The position numbers were made by a program, and so were the translations under genes. From Emydura subglobosa (lineage: Eukaryota; Chordata; Testudines; Chelidae), in NCBI GenBank assembly GCA_007922225.1, contig ML680053.1, positions 5,448,164 to 5,512,163 of the forward strand: a stretch of 64,000 nt of DNA, in the 5' to 3' direction. The stretch's first letter is position 1. The number at the start of each line of letters is the position of its first letter. This document shows positions 32,632 through 46,150 of this stretch, one piece after another. The notes beneath the pieces were generated by a model that had not been told where the DNA came from, searched no databases, and saw nothing but the letters and a program-made list of their open reading frames with translations.

Positions 32632-35099
32632 TGTGACACCCTGTGTCTGAAAGTAACAACCCAAAATCTCCATATTCACCAATGTCATATAATTAAAATA
32701 CCTTTTGTACAATGTATGCCTTATAAGGTATCATTTTAAAAGTCTTGATCTGTTGAATATTACTATCTTGTTAGATGGTATGTGCTATCATTGTATGTGA
32801 AGTTATGAAGTTTTGCTAGGTGTGCGCTAATAAAACATGTGGTGAGAGAGGAAACACCCACAACCAGTTGTTCAGGTACAACAATGGGGTAGCCAGAGGT
32901 GCTGATAGCCTATTAAGGGAAATTTACTCTCCCAACGGCCATCCCAAAAGACTTCACAGAGGAAGCACCTACACATAATGGAACACTGGCTTGACCAAGA
33001 GGGTGGAAGCCTTCCACATCACATACATAGATCTTTCCCAAGCTAGAAGAAGCTATAAAAGAGGGGGAGTGACATCATCACTTGTTTTCACTCCCCCGTA
33101 ACTCAACGCCTGAAGGAACGTCTGGAAGACAAAGGACTTCGAATAGTGGAGGGGGATCCCAGACTGCAAAGCAGACAGCTGTGTATCAAGAATCTGTAGC
33201 CTGCTTGTGTCAACAGTCAGGGTGATAAATCGCTGATTTAAATCCTCTTTAGTGCATAAGACAGAGAAATTTACTTTTATTTCTTAAAGTAACCAACTCT
33301 GATTTCTTTATGCCTACCACTTATAATCACTTAAAAACTATCTTTCTATCATAAATAAATCTGTTTTATAATTTTACATAAAACAGTGCATCTTGGTTGG
33401 AGTATCTGGGAAATCTCAGCTCAGTTAACAAGGACTGGTGCCTGATCTCTCCACACTGAGTGAGGGGTTGATTTATAGAATCATAGAATCACAGAATCAG
33501 AGTTGGAAGGGACCTCAGGAGGTCATCTAGTCCAACCCCCTGCTCAAAGCAGGGCTAACTTCAGCTAAATAATCCCAGCGAGGGTTTTGTCAAGCTGCAG
33601 CTTAAAAACCTCTAAAGATGGAGATTCCACCATCTCCCTAGGTAACCCATTCCAGTGCTTCACCACCCTCCTAGTGAAAAACTTTTTCTTAATATCCAAC
33701 TTAGACCTCCCCCACTACAACTTGAGACCGTTGCTCCTTGTTCTGTCATCTGCCACCACTGAGAACAGACTAGCTCCATCCTCCCTGGACCCCCTTTCAG
33801 GTAGTTAAAGGCTGCTATCAAATCCTCCCTCATTCTTCTCTTCTGCAGACTAAACAAGCCTAGATCCCTCAGCCTCTCCTCATAAGTCTTGTGCTCCAGC
33901 CCCCTAATGATTTTTGTTGCCCTCCACTGCACTCTCTCCAACTTGTCCACATCCTTTTTGTAGTGGGGGGCCCAAAACTGGACACAATACTCCAAATGCA
34001 GCCTCACCAATGCTGAATAGAGGGGAATAATCACTTCCCGCGATCTGCTGGCAATGCTCCTACTAATGCAGCCCAATATGTTATTAGCCTTCTTGGCAAC
34101 CAGGGCACACTGCTGACTCATATTCAGTTTCTTATGCACTGTTACCGCCAGGTCCTTTTCTGCAGAACTGCTGCCTAGCTCATTGGTCCCCAGTCTGTAG
34201 CTGTGCATCGGAGTCTTCTGTCCTAAGTGCAGGACTCTGCACTTGTCCTTGTTGAACCTCATCAGATTTCCTTTGGCCCAATCCTCCAGTTTGTTTAGGT
34301 CCTTCTGTATCCTATCCCTACCTTCCAGGGTATCTACCACTCCCCCTAGCTTAGTGTCATCCGCAAACTTGCTGAGGGTGCAAGCTACCCCATCCTCCAG
34401 ATCATTAATGAAGATGTTGAACAAAACCGGCCCCAGGACCGACCCCTGGGGAACTCCGCTTGTGACCGGCTGCCAACTAGACATGGAGCCATTGATCACT
34501 ACTTGTTGAGCCCTATGCTCTAGCCAGTTCTCTATCCATTTTATAGTCCATTCATCCAACCCATACTTCTTTAACTTGCTGATAAGAATACTGTGAGAGA
34601 CAGTATCAAAAGCTTTGCTAAAGTCAAGGTATATCACATCCACCGCTTTCCCCACATCCACAGAGCCAGACACCTCTTCATTGAAAGCAATCAGGTTGGT
34701 CAGGCATGACTTTCCCTTGGTGAATCCATGTTGACTGTTCCTGATCACCTTCCTCTCTTCCAAGTGCCTTAAAATGGATTCCTTGAGGACCTGCTTACTA
34801 GGGCAAGATTTTTGACCAGAGCAAGACGGAACAATTCTGTGGTGCAGTGTTGAAAAGTTGGGGGAGGGAATGGACAGAGGCACCAGCCAATTGTTGGTTC
34901 GTGAGTGGCTGGACAGCATTCATGTAACTCAGTTGGATGTGTGGCTCCACCTGATGTCATGTTAGGTGATAACAGGGTCCGAAGGGGCTTGCTGTTTTTC
35001 ACCAACAAAACATTATGAGACGCAGTGCAAGCTGGATAGTTAAGGAGGCACAGCAGTTCCATAGTTTCCAGGCTGTACCCACGGGAGGATCCCATCACA
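32632..35099 (+). mobile_element. Solo LTR split by a CR1
   Basis: It starts TGTGACACCC and ends GATCCCATCACA, an inverted TGTGA/TCACA pair. The 5-bp duplication GTAAT is exact at 32627-32631 and 35100-35104. A TATAAA box at 33054-33059 and an AATAAA signal at 33354-33359 have LTR-like spacing. Without the CR1 (about 33475-34795) the LTR is about 1.15 kb. There is no gag, pol or env, so it is a recombined solo LTR of an ERV or Gypsy-type element. The 5-bp duplication does not decide between them. Confidence 0.85.
33475..34795 (-). mobile_element. CR1 LINE, antisense, nested in the LTR
   Basis: The 3' end is at the left (antisense 8-mers ATAGAATCATAGAATCACAG at 33476-33495). The copy is 5'-truncated at about 34795. 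One frame stays open through the retained RT and C-terminal region from about 34795 to near 33800: [42 protein letters not shown] (34367-34353), [13 protein letters not shown] and [13 protein letters not shown]. It then shifts frame after FNYLKGG. It is very similar to the copy at 3700-5449, hence young. Upstream residues of the open frame (34919-34796) come from the LTR, not CR1. Confidence 0.93.
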
Positions 35100-38000
35100 G
35101 TAATACAAACTTTAAAAGGGCCAGTGCAAGACATCTTTCTGCAGTGTAAACGGCTGCTTAGCCTTTGAACTGAACGGAATCATAAAATGGGTAGTAATTG
35201 ACGATATGTAACAGGAAAGATTGTAGTTAATAAGATATCCTAAATCATCCAATAAATATATGTTGTTCTTCCTTTCTTGGTCTCTGAGAATTTATCCTGT
35301 CCTCACAAAAAAGGATTTTGCTGCTTTTCACAAGTGTGAGACATAAATGAAATGTCATTCCCTGAGGCTTGTGCATTAGACATGTCCTCCAACCGAATTT
35401 TCTGAATGTAATCTTAATGTTAGTGATCCTTAGCATACTTGAGCCTAAACTATTTGTTAAACACTTACAGCTGAATGTAAAGTAGCTGAACACCTCTGTG
35501 CTTCAGCTTTACATTTTTCTTGATGTCTTCTAAATATGTAACATGTATATGGCAGCAGCATCTAAAAGCCTGAACCAAGTTGGGTCTCTAATGTCCCAGT
35601 TCTTTGTATCACATGAGTATTCTCTTCTGTCCATGATGATTTTTCTTGTTACTATCTCTAGCATTTGTTGGCCAACAGCATTTCTCCTTTATTGCCACCA
35701 TTTTATGACTTAATAGTTTAAGGCTATCAATACTGCACTGTCCAGATTGTTTAAATTGTCTGCTGTTGGAGTGAAGGAATATTTCTAATGCTCTCACTAT
35801 GTAATCTTGCCAGTGGTGAACTATATGATAGACACCATCTTAGGCCTTTCATTATATTTCTTATTCAAATTTCAGTCAAACAAAAATCTGTGTTTAATAT
35901 TATTTGAACTTTCTCCGCAGAAAAATATTCATTCTTCCTGGTCTATGAGCTCACCTAGGTGGCGCAGTCTCTGTAGACCCGTAAGAGCCTTTGCTTGCAT
36001 TAATAAAATCCATGGACATTTAAGGATGTCATTGTTTAAGTAGCTATTGTCAATTTCCTCTTTAAAAGGAGATTCATTGAGGGATAACTATTTATTATTT
36101 GGTCCTACTGAAAATTAATGTATCCATAAATATGTTTAGAGCATTTGCTAGGCTAAGCTTATAGCACTCTGATAATGACTGTTTTGACAGGAGAATCTGG
36201 GAACCTCTGCCACTCATTATCAAAAAACAGAAAAATCAGAAAATTCCCATGGAGGATTTGTTATAAACTTCAGGGATTCCACTGGAAATGTGCACTCTTT
36301 TGAGAACATTTTAAGTCTGAGCCTACTCATTCTTTTTAGGTAGTCCAAAAAAGGAAAGGAAAGGAAAAAAAGTATATGGTCAAGTACAGGCCAAATAGTG
36401 TCCATGACCAGCTGCACAGGTTCTACTTCTATGCACTTGCTCCAAGCATCTATTTTGGGACACTAAACGAGACAAAATCTTTGCACAAATATTTAGCCAA
36501 ACTCATCTAGTCCTTCTAGATCACATCTAATACATACCTTGAATTTCTCTTATGGTTTGGGGATAGGTAATAGGATCTTCCACTCCTATTCTCTCTTGAA
36601 ACGGATCAATCAATACTAACTGACACCCCCATCAGAGGAAAATAATCTTGATTTACATCTCTGTTTCAGGTAATTCCATGCCTTTTTTCTGTTCCACCTA
36701 CTGAACACAGAAAAATCCCCCCTCCATAGAAGGTTCTACATCAACTAGAATGTTTATGTGTCATCAGTTTTCCCTTTTAGGCTTGCCCACCATTTTATAA
36801 ACATCAAATTTCTTTAACTGATACCACACCTCTGCAGATGGAGTTTGTTTTAGAAGTTATTCTAGTCAATGAAAATGAGTAATCCTATCAAGTTAACTGC
36901 TTAGGAAGTTCTAAGGGTAAGCAGGGGTTGAGAGGGGTTAAGGGGAAGGAAAATTGTTATTTTACTCAGTGCACTAAGACAATCTATAAATGGAAGCTAC
37001 TTTGATTACTTAGAAGCAAAATTTTCTAAACCAGACTTCAAAACGATAGGCCAAAAATAGTATGGGTGGACATGACGGATGTTCAAGGACTTTTGATGTT
37101 TGCATAATAAAATTTTAGCAAAACCACCATTTGGCTTTGTACAATTCTAGCCAAGGATGTGGAATAGTCACACTTTTTGGTAAGCAAAAAAAATGACAAC
37201 ATATTAGAAGTTTTAAAGTTTTTGTTTGGTTCAAGTCCTAGTCAGTTTTCATGACTGGCAACTGAAGTGATATATCACAGCTCAGCAGTTGACAACCATA
37301 ACCTAGGCACAGAGTTCCAGAAATTCTTCAATAGATTTCATGAACAGGAAATTACTAATGAGCTAGCGAGGTAGAAACAGAGCCAGAATCCATCTGAAGG
37401 GACAACAGGCCCAACAACAAAATGAACACAACATTTTAAAAAAACCTTTAAAAACCATCTAACAGTACAAGAATGATAAAGGCAAGGTAAAGAGAAGAGA
37501 CAGTAACCCTGTTCATGTCCTAACTTCTCTGGTCAAAAAACAAAATGGTCCACTGGAGCCATAGTTCCTTAACCCAAATTTCTGGGGCCCCCATGTACAT
37601 GTTTAAGGTTGCAGTGAACACTGCTCTGCACAAGGTGCCAAATTAACAAGCCAGGGGCACTTACCAACATTTCATGTAAGTTATTTTGCCAAATCAATTT
37701 TGAAACTGTATCTGCTATTCAAGGTGTCTCCTATTGGTAATTTTGGAAGGGATAATTCTTGGATATTTTTAAACCAGTCAAAGAACTGTGAAATAAGATT
37801 TTGTGTGTGTTTCCAGTACTCTCTTCTTTTCTGCCTTTAGTGAAAATGACTTGGTAAGAACCAAGACAGAATTCATTGCAAAAACATGGTGGAACAGTGC
37901 ACTACCAATGGCAAATCTAATAAGGGTCAAATTTATAAACTGTCAGGGTCACTTTATTGTTTGTACCTCAAGTCAAGGACTTAGAACTTCCCATAGCTAT

Positions 38001-38234
38001 CTTTCTGCTTCCACATGCCTCAACTGCCTTTCCTAGCCACAATGCTTTCTCCAATTTAAGCAGCCTGGTCTCTGTGGAGTTAAGTTTTTCTCTCTTTGTG
38101 TGTCCCTTTCCTGTTTTCTATCTTTTCACTTTCTCTTCCTCAATCTGAAATTCTCTCTCTACTTGCCTCATATCCTCACCTTTACTATTCCTCCACTCTG
38201 CAAACCTCCTCTTCATTCCCTTGCCACTCTTCTT

Positions 38235-38284
38235 AGGAACATAAGAATGGCTATACTGGGTCAGACCAATGGTCTTTCTATAAG
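38235..38284 (-). mobile_element. Short CR1-family end fragment
   Basis: Contains GAACATAAGAATGGCTATAC and TGGGTCAGACCAATGGTC, the antisense start of a CR1 3' end, also seen at 48435. Confidence 0.65.
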
Positions 38285-39139
38285 AACATATTGCTCTTAC
38301 TATCATTCAGCCAGGTTCTTGCTATGGTGCCAATCACTGTAGTATCAGAGCAACTCCTAAAAGATGATCACTACAGTCTCAACAGGCCAATGCTGGACTA
38401 TCTAATTTTCCTCCCTACTTCACATGAGGTAGCTAAGGCTATGTTTTTGTGGAGCCATCGTTATCCATTATCCAGCATCTGTAAAGAGTCAAGGAAGACC
38501 CATAAGCTGCAGACCAATTTGAAAAATTAGAGGCAGTCTCCTCTGAAAAAAGGTAAAGTGATCACAGATGCTAGGTCTTACAAGTATTTCATGATGCCCA
38601 TCAACATCACATCTCTCTTGCCCAGGCTGAGCTTCAGCCAATCGCCTATCAGGCAGCCATTTATCTCAGCTAGGTGGGGAGATGATACTAACTGCATCAA
38701 AGATAAAGATGAACCCCTGGATATTATATGCACATTGCAGTTATTTGAGACAATGGTTTCTCACAGCTTCCCACACCCCCAATAAATTCACATGGATGTT
38801 AACAAAAATGGGAGAAGAACATGATGCCGTGTAGGACTCCACAGATGAATGTTCTGGAGGTAGAGGAGCAGTCACTAATCACCGCTTTGCATACCCTGGA
38901 AAATAAAAATAAAAAAATGGAGCCATGTCAGCGCTTTCCCATCAACCCCTGCAATATCTTTGGGTGAGACAGCAGTATACCATACAAATACATATCCAGA
39001 ACAAAAGTGAATTTCCTCCTCCTATCTTTTTTAGACCCCCCCACCCCCTCACTTTAGTGGACACAAGTCAGAACTACAACAAGCTGTGAGGGAGGACATG
39101 TTTATAGTAGTGACCAGTGTGCATTTCTTGGTTTGGTGA

Positions 39140-41100
39140 GAATGTAGGAAGTGTCATAAGGATTCAGATCTGTAATCTATCTAGTCCGGTATCTTGTCTC
39201 TGACCATGATCAGCCCCAGATGTTTCAGATACATGTGGAATAACCTGCCACCAGATTAGCATCTAGTCTTCTTAACTGCTAATAGTTAAGAGGCTGGCTT
39301 AAGCCTGGAAGCATGAGACTGCATATCACTAATTTAAGTATTTTATTGTAATTTTGGATATTAGTTATTCAAATAGCAAGTTTTAGAGGGCATTTTTGTT
39401 AAGTTCTTGGCTTCAATTATATTCTGTGGCAATGAATTCTACAGTTTAATTATGCATTTTGTAAAAAAGTATTTCCTTTTATCAATTTTGAATTAGCCAC
39501 CTTTCAGTTTCATTAAATATCCTCTTACTATTTTATTAGGAAACAGGAAGAACACAAGTTCCCAATCCATCTTCCCAATGCCACTCATTTTTGTATACAT
39601 TTGTCTCCTCTCCAAAACAAAACGCCAATATTTTCAATTTTTCTTCATAAGAGCTTTTTCATGTCCCTAATTATTCTAATCACTCATCTTTTAACTCCCT
39701 CTAATTCTTTTGAGATGGGGTAGAATAGTGTTCAACACTATTCCAGATGAGGGCAAAGCACTGATTTACACAGTATTACATTATTTTCTATATTCTATAA
39801 ATCATGTTTTCCCTTATGCCATCTAACATTTTGTTTGCTTTTTAAAAACTTTTCCCTCCAATGCACATGACTTTGCATTTACAACACTGAATTTCATCTG
39901 CAGTGGTGTTTGCTCATTCATCTATCTTGTTGAACTCCCTCTCTGGACTTAACTAACCTGAGTGACTCATCTGAAAATTTTTCTACCTGACTGCTCATCC
40001 CCTTTTCCAAAATATTAATAAATATTGTAAACAGACCTAGTTAACCTTCTGCAATGAAGAAAATTGACCATGTATTCTTATGGTTTCCTATCTTAACCAC
40101 TTTCTGATCTACATCACCACTTTGGCACCCCACCCTATGGCTATATCATTTCTTTAGTAGCCTTTTACAAATGGCTTGTCAAAGGTCTTTTGAAATTCAA
40201 AGTAAGTTGTGTCAAGCAGTTTTCTTTTACTCTCATGCTCAAAAAATTCTAACAGATTAGCAAGATAAGATTTTTCTTTGCATAAAGGATTAGGCCCTAT
40301 CAATCTTTCAGGTGTTTTATTATTCTATTTTTAATTATAATTTCATCCAATTTACCAAGTACAGATATAAGGAAATTACAGACCAGGAAGCCTTACATCA
40401 TCCTTTTTTAAAATATAGGCATAACATTTGCTATCTTCCAATTCTCTGGTATAGTATCTGTTTTTAATGAGAAACTGCACATTTTACTAGCATCTCGGCC
40501 ACTTCATTCTTAAACTCCTGCATAACACTTGGATGGATACCATCAAGGCTTGGTGACATTGCTTTCTAAAATTGTTTGTTCCTGCACAGCCGCTTTTAAT
40601 ATATCAGTCTGATAATACATTACTTAATTACCAGAAAAAAGTAGGTTTGGGGTAGGTATCTTCCTAACATCTTCAGTGGTGAAGCCTGATGCAAAGAAGC
40701 TGTTTAACTTTTCGGCAATATCTTCATCTTAATTACTCCCTTTAAATCCAACAGACCCCTCCCTTGGTAATCCAACATACTCACCAATTCTTTCTAGGCT
40801 TCCTGCTTCTAATATACATAAAGAATTTTTTGTTTTCACACCTTTAGCTATTTCCTCTTAAAAAAACATCATAGGCCTGCTAGTTTCCGCTCTTACATAT
40901 TGCATGTTGTAATTTGTGCTCCCATTTAAATGGCTTCACAAAAGTTAGATTTCCAAATTTTGGAGGATTTCTGCTTGGCTCAAATAACCTCCCAATTTTT
41001 GCCATTTATCCATGTTGGTTTACTTCTTCCCTTCCTAGTTCCCTTTTTGCTCAGAAGTATGAATGCTTCCCGAAACTACTATTGTTTTCTTAACTAGGAT
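39140..41100 (-). mobile_element. Old CR1/L3-like LINE, antisense
   Basis: A decayed copy of the layout seen at 48427-49680. It begins with a TCTAGTCCGGTATCTTGTCTC-type 3' end. It then shows TTTTCTTCATAAGAGC, TTTGCATTTACAACACTGAA and AATTTCATCTGCAG as antisense RT C-terminal coding, followed by older upstream coding to about 41.1 kb. No frame remains open. Confidence 0.7.
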
Positions 41101-41187
41101 ACATGTCACAACTACGGATTTTGCTTCCTTTACTTTTTACTGTAGCCCGTTTAAGGTACTCTTCCTCTTGAGAACACCCTTTCTAAG

Positions 41188-41463
41188 GGGAGGTCTACAT
41201 TAGAAGTGCTACATCGGGGCAGCTGCACCAATGCCACTGTAGCATGTCTGGTAAAGAAGCTGTTTGCTGGTGGGAGAGTGGTCTCCCATAGGCATAATTA
41301 TTCTACCTCTGCGAGAATGTCAATGGGACACCATCTACCATCGACATAGCGCAAGTGTGGACAGTGCTTAGGTTGCTGTAACTTGCGTCGCTCCAGGGGG
41401 GTGTCTCTTTTACACCCATGAATGACAAATTAGATCAGCTTAAGCAGTAACGTAGACCTGTAC
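41188..41463. mobile_element. Harbinger-type MITE (276 bp)
   Basis: Flanked by TAA at 41185-41187 and 41464-41466. The ends share AGGTCTAC in inverted orientation (left GGGGAGGTCTACATTAG; right, reversed, GTACAGGTCTACGTTAC). Non-coding. Confidence 0.75.
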
Positions 41464-42159
41464 TAAAAGTTCAGGATTACAGTGTCAGTTTTTGGTGCCT
41501 TACCTTCCCCCTAGAAGGCTGAACCTAATTATATCATACTCATGCTACTCAGCAGTTCAACTACAGTTACTTAACACTAAGGGCTTGTCTACCTTTGAAC
41601 ATTATTTTGGAATATATTTTCCCACTTTAACTATTCAGGAATAACTATTCCAAGAGCAGCACATCAACACTGCTTTGCTATGCCAGCTAAAGCTACTTCC
41701 CTTCTGAATCTTTGCATCCACACAGCACTGCACTTTTTCAATATAAGCGCCCAACATTCTGGGCAGACATCCCACCGTGCAACATTTGGCTGCTAGGCTC
41801 TGTGTATTCTGGATTTGATTTTTCTTGTGGTGCACTGTGGGATACTTACCTGAAGCCATTGGAATTCTGGGACTTGAATCAAATTAACAAATTTCTAGGA
41901 TTCCTTTCCTGTCATCCCCTCATTCATCTGGCTTTTCATAGCCAGTGCCATTTTCAAACCATGGCCAAACAGCACCGAGGGAACACTGCTGAGTGCCACG
42001 ATCCTGATGGCCATTAATACAAACAGGTTGATGCACATGTATTCGTGGTCATGTTGCTGGATGGCTTTGGATGAATTGGGAAATGGCCATGGTGGTGTTG
42101 TGGTGATACTGGCAGAGAAGGCAGAGCCTGAAATCAACTAATTGTTATATGCGGCTAAA

Positions 42160-43718
42160 ATACGGAAAGAATAAGTTAAAAATTACTTAGACAAGTTAGA
42201 TGTCTTCAAGTCACCAGGGCCTGATGAAACACATCCTAGAATACTCAAGGAGTTGACTGAGGAGATATCTGAGCCATTAGCGATTATCTTTGAAAAGTCA
42301 TGGAAGACAGGAGAGATTCCAGAGGACTGAAGAAGGGCAAATATAGTGCCCATCCATTAAAAGGGGAATAAAGACATCCCAGAGAATTACATACCAGTCA
42401 TCTTAAGATCAGTACCTGGAAAGATAATGGAGCAAATATTTTAGCAATCAATTTGCAAACACCTAGAAGATAATAAAGTGATAAGTAACAGTCAGCATGG
42501 ACTTGTCAAGAATAAATCATGTCAAACCAACCTGATAGTTTTCTTTGATAGGGTAACAAGCCTTGTGGATTGGGAAGGAAAGGTAGATGTGGTGTATCTT
42601 GACTTTAGTAAGACTTTTGATACGGTCTTGCACGACCTTCTCATAATCAAATAATGGAAGCAATGTAGAAAGAGCCACTATAAGGTGGGTGCATAACTGG
42701 TTGGAAAACCATTTCCAGAGAGTAGTTATCAGTGGTTCACAGTCAAGCTGGAAAGGCATATTGAGTGGGGTTCCGCAGATATCAGTTCTGGGGCCGGTTC
42801 TGTTCAATATCTTCATCAGTAAGTTAGATAATGGCATAGAGAGCACACTTATAAAGTTTGTGGATGATACAGGGCTGGGAAGGGTTGCAAGGACCTTGGA
42901 GGATAGGATTAAAATTCAAAATATTCTGGACAAACTGGAGAAATGGTCTGATGTAAATAGGATGAAATTCAATAAGGACAAAAATGCAAAGTATTCCACT
43001 TAGGAAGGAACAATCAGGTGCACACATACAAAATGGGAAATGACTGCCTAGGAAAGAGTTCTGCAGGATCTGGGAGAGAGTCACAATAGATCACAAGCTA
43101 AATCTGAGCCAACAGTGTAACATCGTTGCCAAAAAAAAAAAAATTCTGGGATGTATGTATTACCAGGAGTGTTGTAAGCAAGATAATGAGAAGTAATTCT
43201 TCCTCTCTACTCTACTCTTTTTAGGCCTTAACTGGAGTATTGTGTCCAGTTCTGGGTGTCACATTTCAAGAAAGTTGTGGACCGAATGGAGAAAATCCAG
43301 AGAAGAACAACAAAAATGACCTATGAGGGAAGTTTGAAAAAATTGGGTTTATTTAATCTGAAGAAGAGAAGACTGAGTGGGAACATGATAACAGTTTTCA
43401 AGTACATAGAAGGTTGTTACAAGAAGGATGGAGAAAAATTGTTCTCGGTAACCTCTGAGGATAGGACAAGAAGCCATGGGCTTAAATTGCAGCAAAGACA
43501 GTTGATGGTGGACGTTAGGAAAAAATTTGTCAGGGTAGTTAAGCATTGGAACAAATTTTGCCTAAGGAAGTTGTGGAATGTCTGAAATCGCAAATGTTTA
43601 AGAGCAGGTTAGACAAACATCTGTCAGGGATGGTCTAGATAATAGTTTGTCCTGCCATAAATGCAAGGGACTGGGTTAGATGACTTCTCAAAGTCCTTTT
43701 CATTCGTACGATTCCATG
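42160..43718 (+). mobile_element. Older CR1 LINE inserted in Harbinger copy 3
   Basis: Starts with [20 protein letters not shown] wording (42210-42270). Continues with RT motifs in shifting frames: NSQHGL near 42488, VYLDFSKTFDT near 42595, [17 protein letters not shown] near 42765 and FVDDT near 42860 in place of FADD. The C-terminus is at 43256-43590 (KKLGLFNLKKRRLSGNMI, LFSVTSEDRTRSHGLKLQ). It ends with a 3' UTR and a decayed CGATTCCATG at 43709-43718. A different, older subfamily from the copy at 3700. Confidence 0.88.
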
Positions 43719-43739
43719 CACTTTTTTCTGGCTGGTGGG

Positions 43740-43855
43740 GCAGGACAGTTATGCAGAGATGAGATGACAAAAAATGGCAGCAGAACTTCAGATGACATAG
43801 GACACTTTCCTAGAAGTCTGTGCAGAGCTCACCCCACAGCTGCAGCTATGAAACA
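43740..43855 (+). pseudogene. Harbinger transposase N-terminal fragment, copy 3
   Basis: Frames read VMQR-DDKKWQQNFR and then DTFLEVCAELTPQLQ. They align with LWDDEQWLQNFCM...FFELCTELSQTLK of copy 2 and with copy 4 at the right edge. It is broken by stops and truncated on both sides by CR1 sequence. Confidence 0.6.
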
Positions 43856-43859
43856 TCTG

Positions 43860-44470
43860 AGGAGAATGATTAAGAAAGATATACCCAGATAATCCTGGCA
43901 AGTGACCCGAACCCATACAATGCAGAGGAAGGTGAAAAAAATTAAGTTCACTGCCAATCTGAGCTGGGGGAAAATTCCTTCCTGACCTCACAGAGAGCAA
44001 TCAATTAGACCCTGAGCATGTGAGCAAGAATCATCAATCCAAGCACCTGAGAGAATGTTCAGTGCCACCTCTGATAAGATAGGCCCTCCACTCCCCTGAT
44101 CATCCTAGTAAGTCTTCTCCGCACGTATTCCAGTTTAAACCCATCTGCCTTGAACATGGGTGACCAGAATTGTACACAGTATTCCAAGTGAGGTTTTTCC
44201 AGTGCCTTGCACAATGGCATTAATACTTCTCTCTCTCTCTCTCTACTGGAAACAACCCACCAAGGGATCGCATTTGCCTTTTTCACAGCTGCATCACATT
44301 GGTGGCTCAGTCATCCTGTGACAGACCTGGGTGTGAGTCAGTCTCCTCCTCTATCACTTCCAACTGGTAAGTCCCCAGTTTGTAGCAAAAATCCTTACCA
44401 TTAAACCCTAACTGCATGGCCTTGCACTTTGTAATACTGAACTGGAAATGAAATTCCTCAACAGTTCTTT
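43860..44470 (-). mobile_element. CR1-family fragment, antisense
   Basis: The minus-strand frame at 44286-44059 encodes the CR1 C-terminal block [20 protein letters not shown]. An (CT)n expansion at 44229-44243 inserts Arg-Glu repeats. The left part has the CCAATCTGAGCTGGGGGAAA 3' UTR wording. Confidence 0.7.
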
Positions 44471-44939
44471 CTCCTCAGTATCACAGTGAAGGAAACCTTG
44501 CCTCCACTCTTCAGTGACCTCCTGGCCTCATCCCAGGAGAGGTAGAAGATGACTAAACATGCCCTCTCTCTTCCCCCAAAGATTTGCCATGTGTTCAGAC
44601 TCCAATAATACTCTTGATTGTGAGGGCTGCAGTGTGCGAGGTACTGGAGGGCAAAGAAACAGCCCAAGTAGTTAGTGTCCCAATTCTAATTTCCATGCCA
44701 AAACTGATAAACTATTGCTTTTTCATCAAACTGGAATTTTATTCCTATGGACACAACCTAGTCTGGGAGGTGTCTGGAGATGGTAAAACATATTCCATTT
44801 TGCCAACCCCTTGTATAGGACTCCTGTACCAATGCTGGCATGGTGGTGGGCTGAAGGGAAACAAGTTAATAACTGCATGTGCACCTCTACAGGCTGTTCT
44901 TAAGTTGGAGGATGTTACCCAAAAAAGCATCCCCAAAAG

Positions 44940-45060
44940 GCAATGGGCAAACTGGGAAGATATGCCACAGTTATTTGCCAGAATGATGCCCCCACATCTG
45001 GTATAGGAATGGAAGAAGACCACCTCCAATATTAGCAACCCCAAGAAAGCTACATTGCTT
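44940..45060 (+). pseudogene. Conserved third ORF remnant, Harbinger copy 3
   Basis: The frame ends WANWEDMPQLFARMMPPHLV before a stop (45003-45005). Past the stop it continues EWKK...NPKKATLL. It matches the WEDLLQ...MPAHLIAEWRGK...NKAALP pattern of copy 2 in the same order and strand. Decayed; the match is short. Confidence 0.4.
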
Positions 45061-45779
45061 TCATGCTACATGCAAGTGCCAATCTAGAGCACCATCTTTT
45101 CCTTAAGCTCTTTTTTAATATACCTGCAGACCAGAACAAAGTGCCCTGCAAAATAAGTACTTTTGCAGTAATTATTCTCTACCCCAGGGATTAACCACAG
45201 TGATGGTATGGTTAAAAATAGCCACAAATGCCTTACAATCTCTATGCATTTTGAAATGTCTCTAGAGAAATTTGGGAGATTTACCTCTGACTACAACACA
45301 GGGCATCGGTCAAACTGTTAGCCAAAGTACTTTTCCTATTGCTTTTTCTCTTTCTGTACCTGTCGCTACAGTAAACATGTCTGCCATGCAATGTTTTGGG
45401 GTTTTTTTGAATCCTGTGGTGCTGCCATCTTGATCAAAGGGAAGGATCAATAAGCAGTTCAGGAAGAGGGGGCGGGTACATTTGGCTGATGGCTGTGGGA
45501 TTTGATATTTCAGAAAAATAATGCTTTGGAGCTTAACTTCTCTGGCATGGATGCCATTTTGAGTATGCAAGGTGGGTAGGAGGATAAAAGCCAAGCAAGT
45601 GGAAAAAATACCAGCTCACATCCACCCAACATGGTGGTACCCTGATGATACCCATAATAAAGTTGTTTAACACCTCCTATACAAGTATATTATAATATAG
45701 GACAATTCTTACTGGAAGAGGTCCCCACCCCCCAAGTCAGGCTGGCTCTCTGTCTGCATTTTTGGGGTCTCCTGCCCTC

Positions 45780-46150
45780 TTTGCCTCAAGGATTTGCAAG
45801 TTGATGGGATCTTGACTGGCTGTGGCACTCTCTTCCCACTTGTGGTCCTGTTTGGATGTCTCTGATTCTGCCCAGAACATGCTGGGGTTCAGTGATGGCC
45901 TCCCCTACAAGAATGCAGTCTGGCTCTTCATAGTAAGTATGAGTTTGGTGATCCCTGCCAGAGGTCTTATTACTGTACCCACTACTTTTATAACTCTTCC
46001 AGAACTCCATTCCTTTGTTGTGGAACTGCACTATGTCCTGGACTGCCCCCTCTCCTTCATTTGGTCTGATAGCCTCTGATGTATCTTGCCGACTGCTGTT
46101 CAGAATGGACTAGATCTGCTCCTCTTCTCAGAGGCCAAGGACATCCAGGA
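45780..46150 (-). pseudogene. Harbinger Myb-like protein fragment, copy 3
   Basis: The minus-strand frame at 46031-45786 contains HNKGMEFWKSYKSSGYSN, TSGRDHQTHTYYEEPDCILV and GEAITEP. This corresponds to the end of the Myb-like domain, where other copies have a K-LRQAYQKAREANGRSG-type segment and then an FYEELD-type block. Sequence to about 46150 continues the domain in other frames. Confidence 0.5.
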
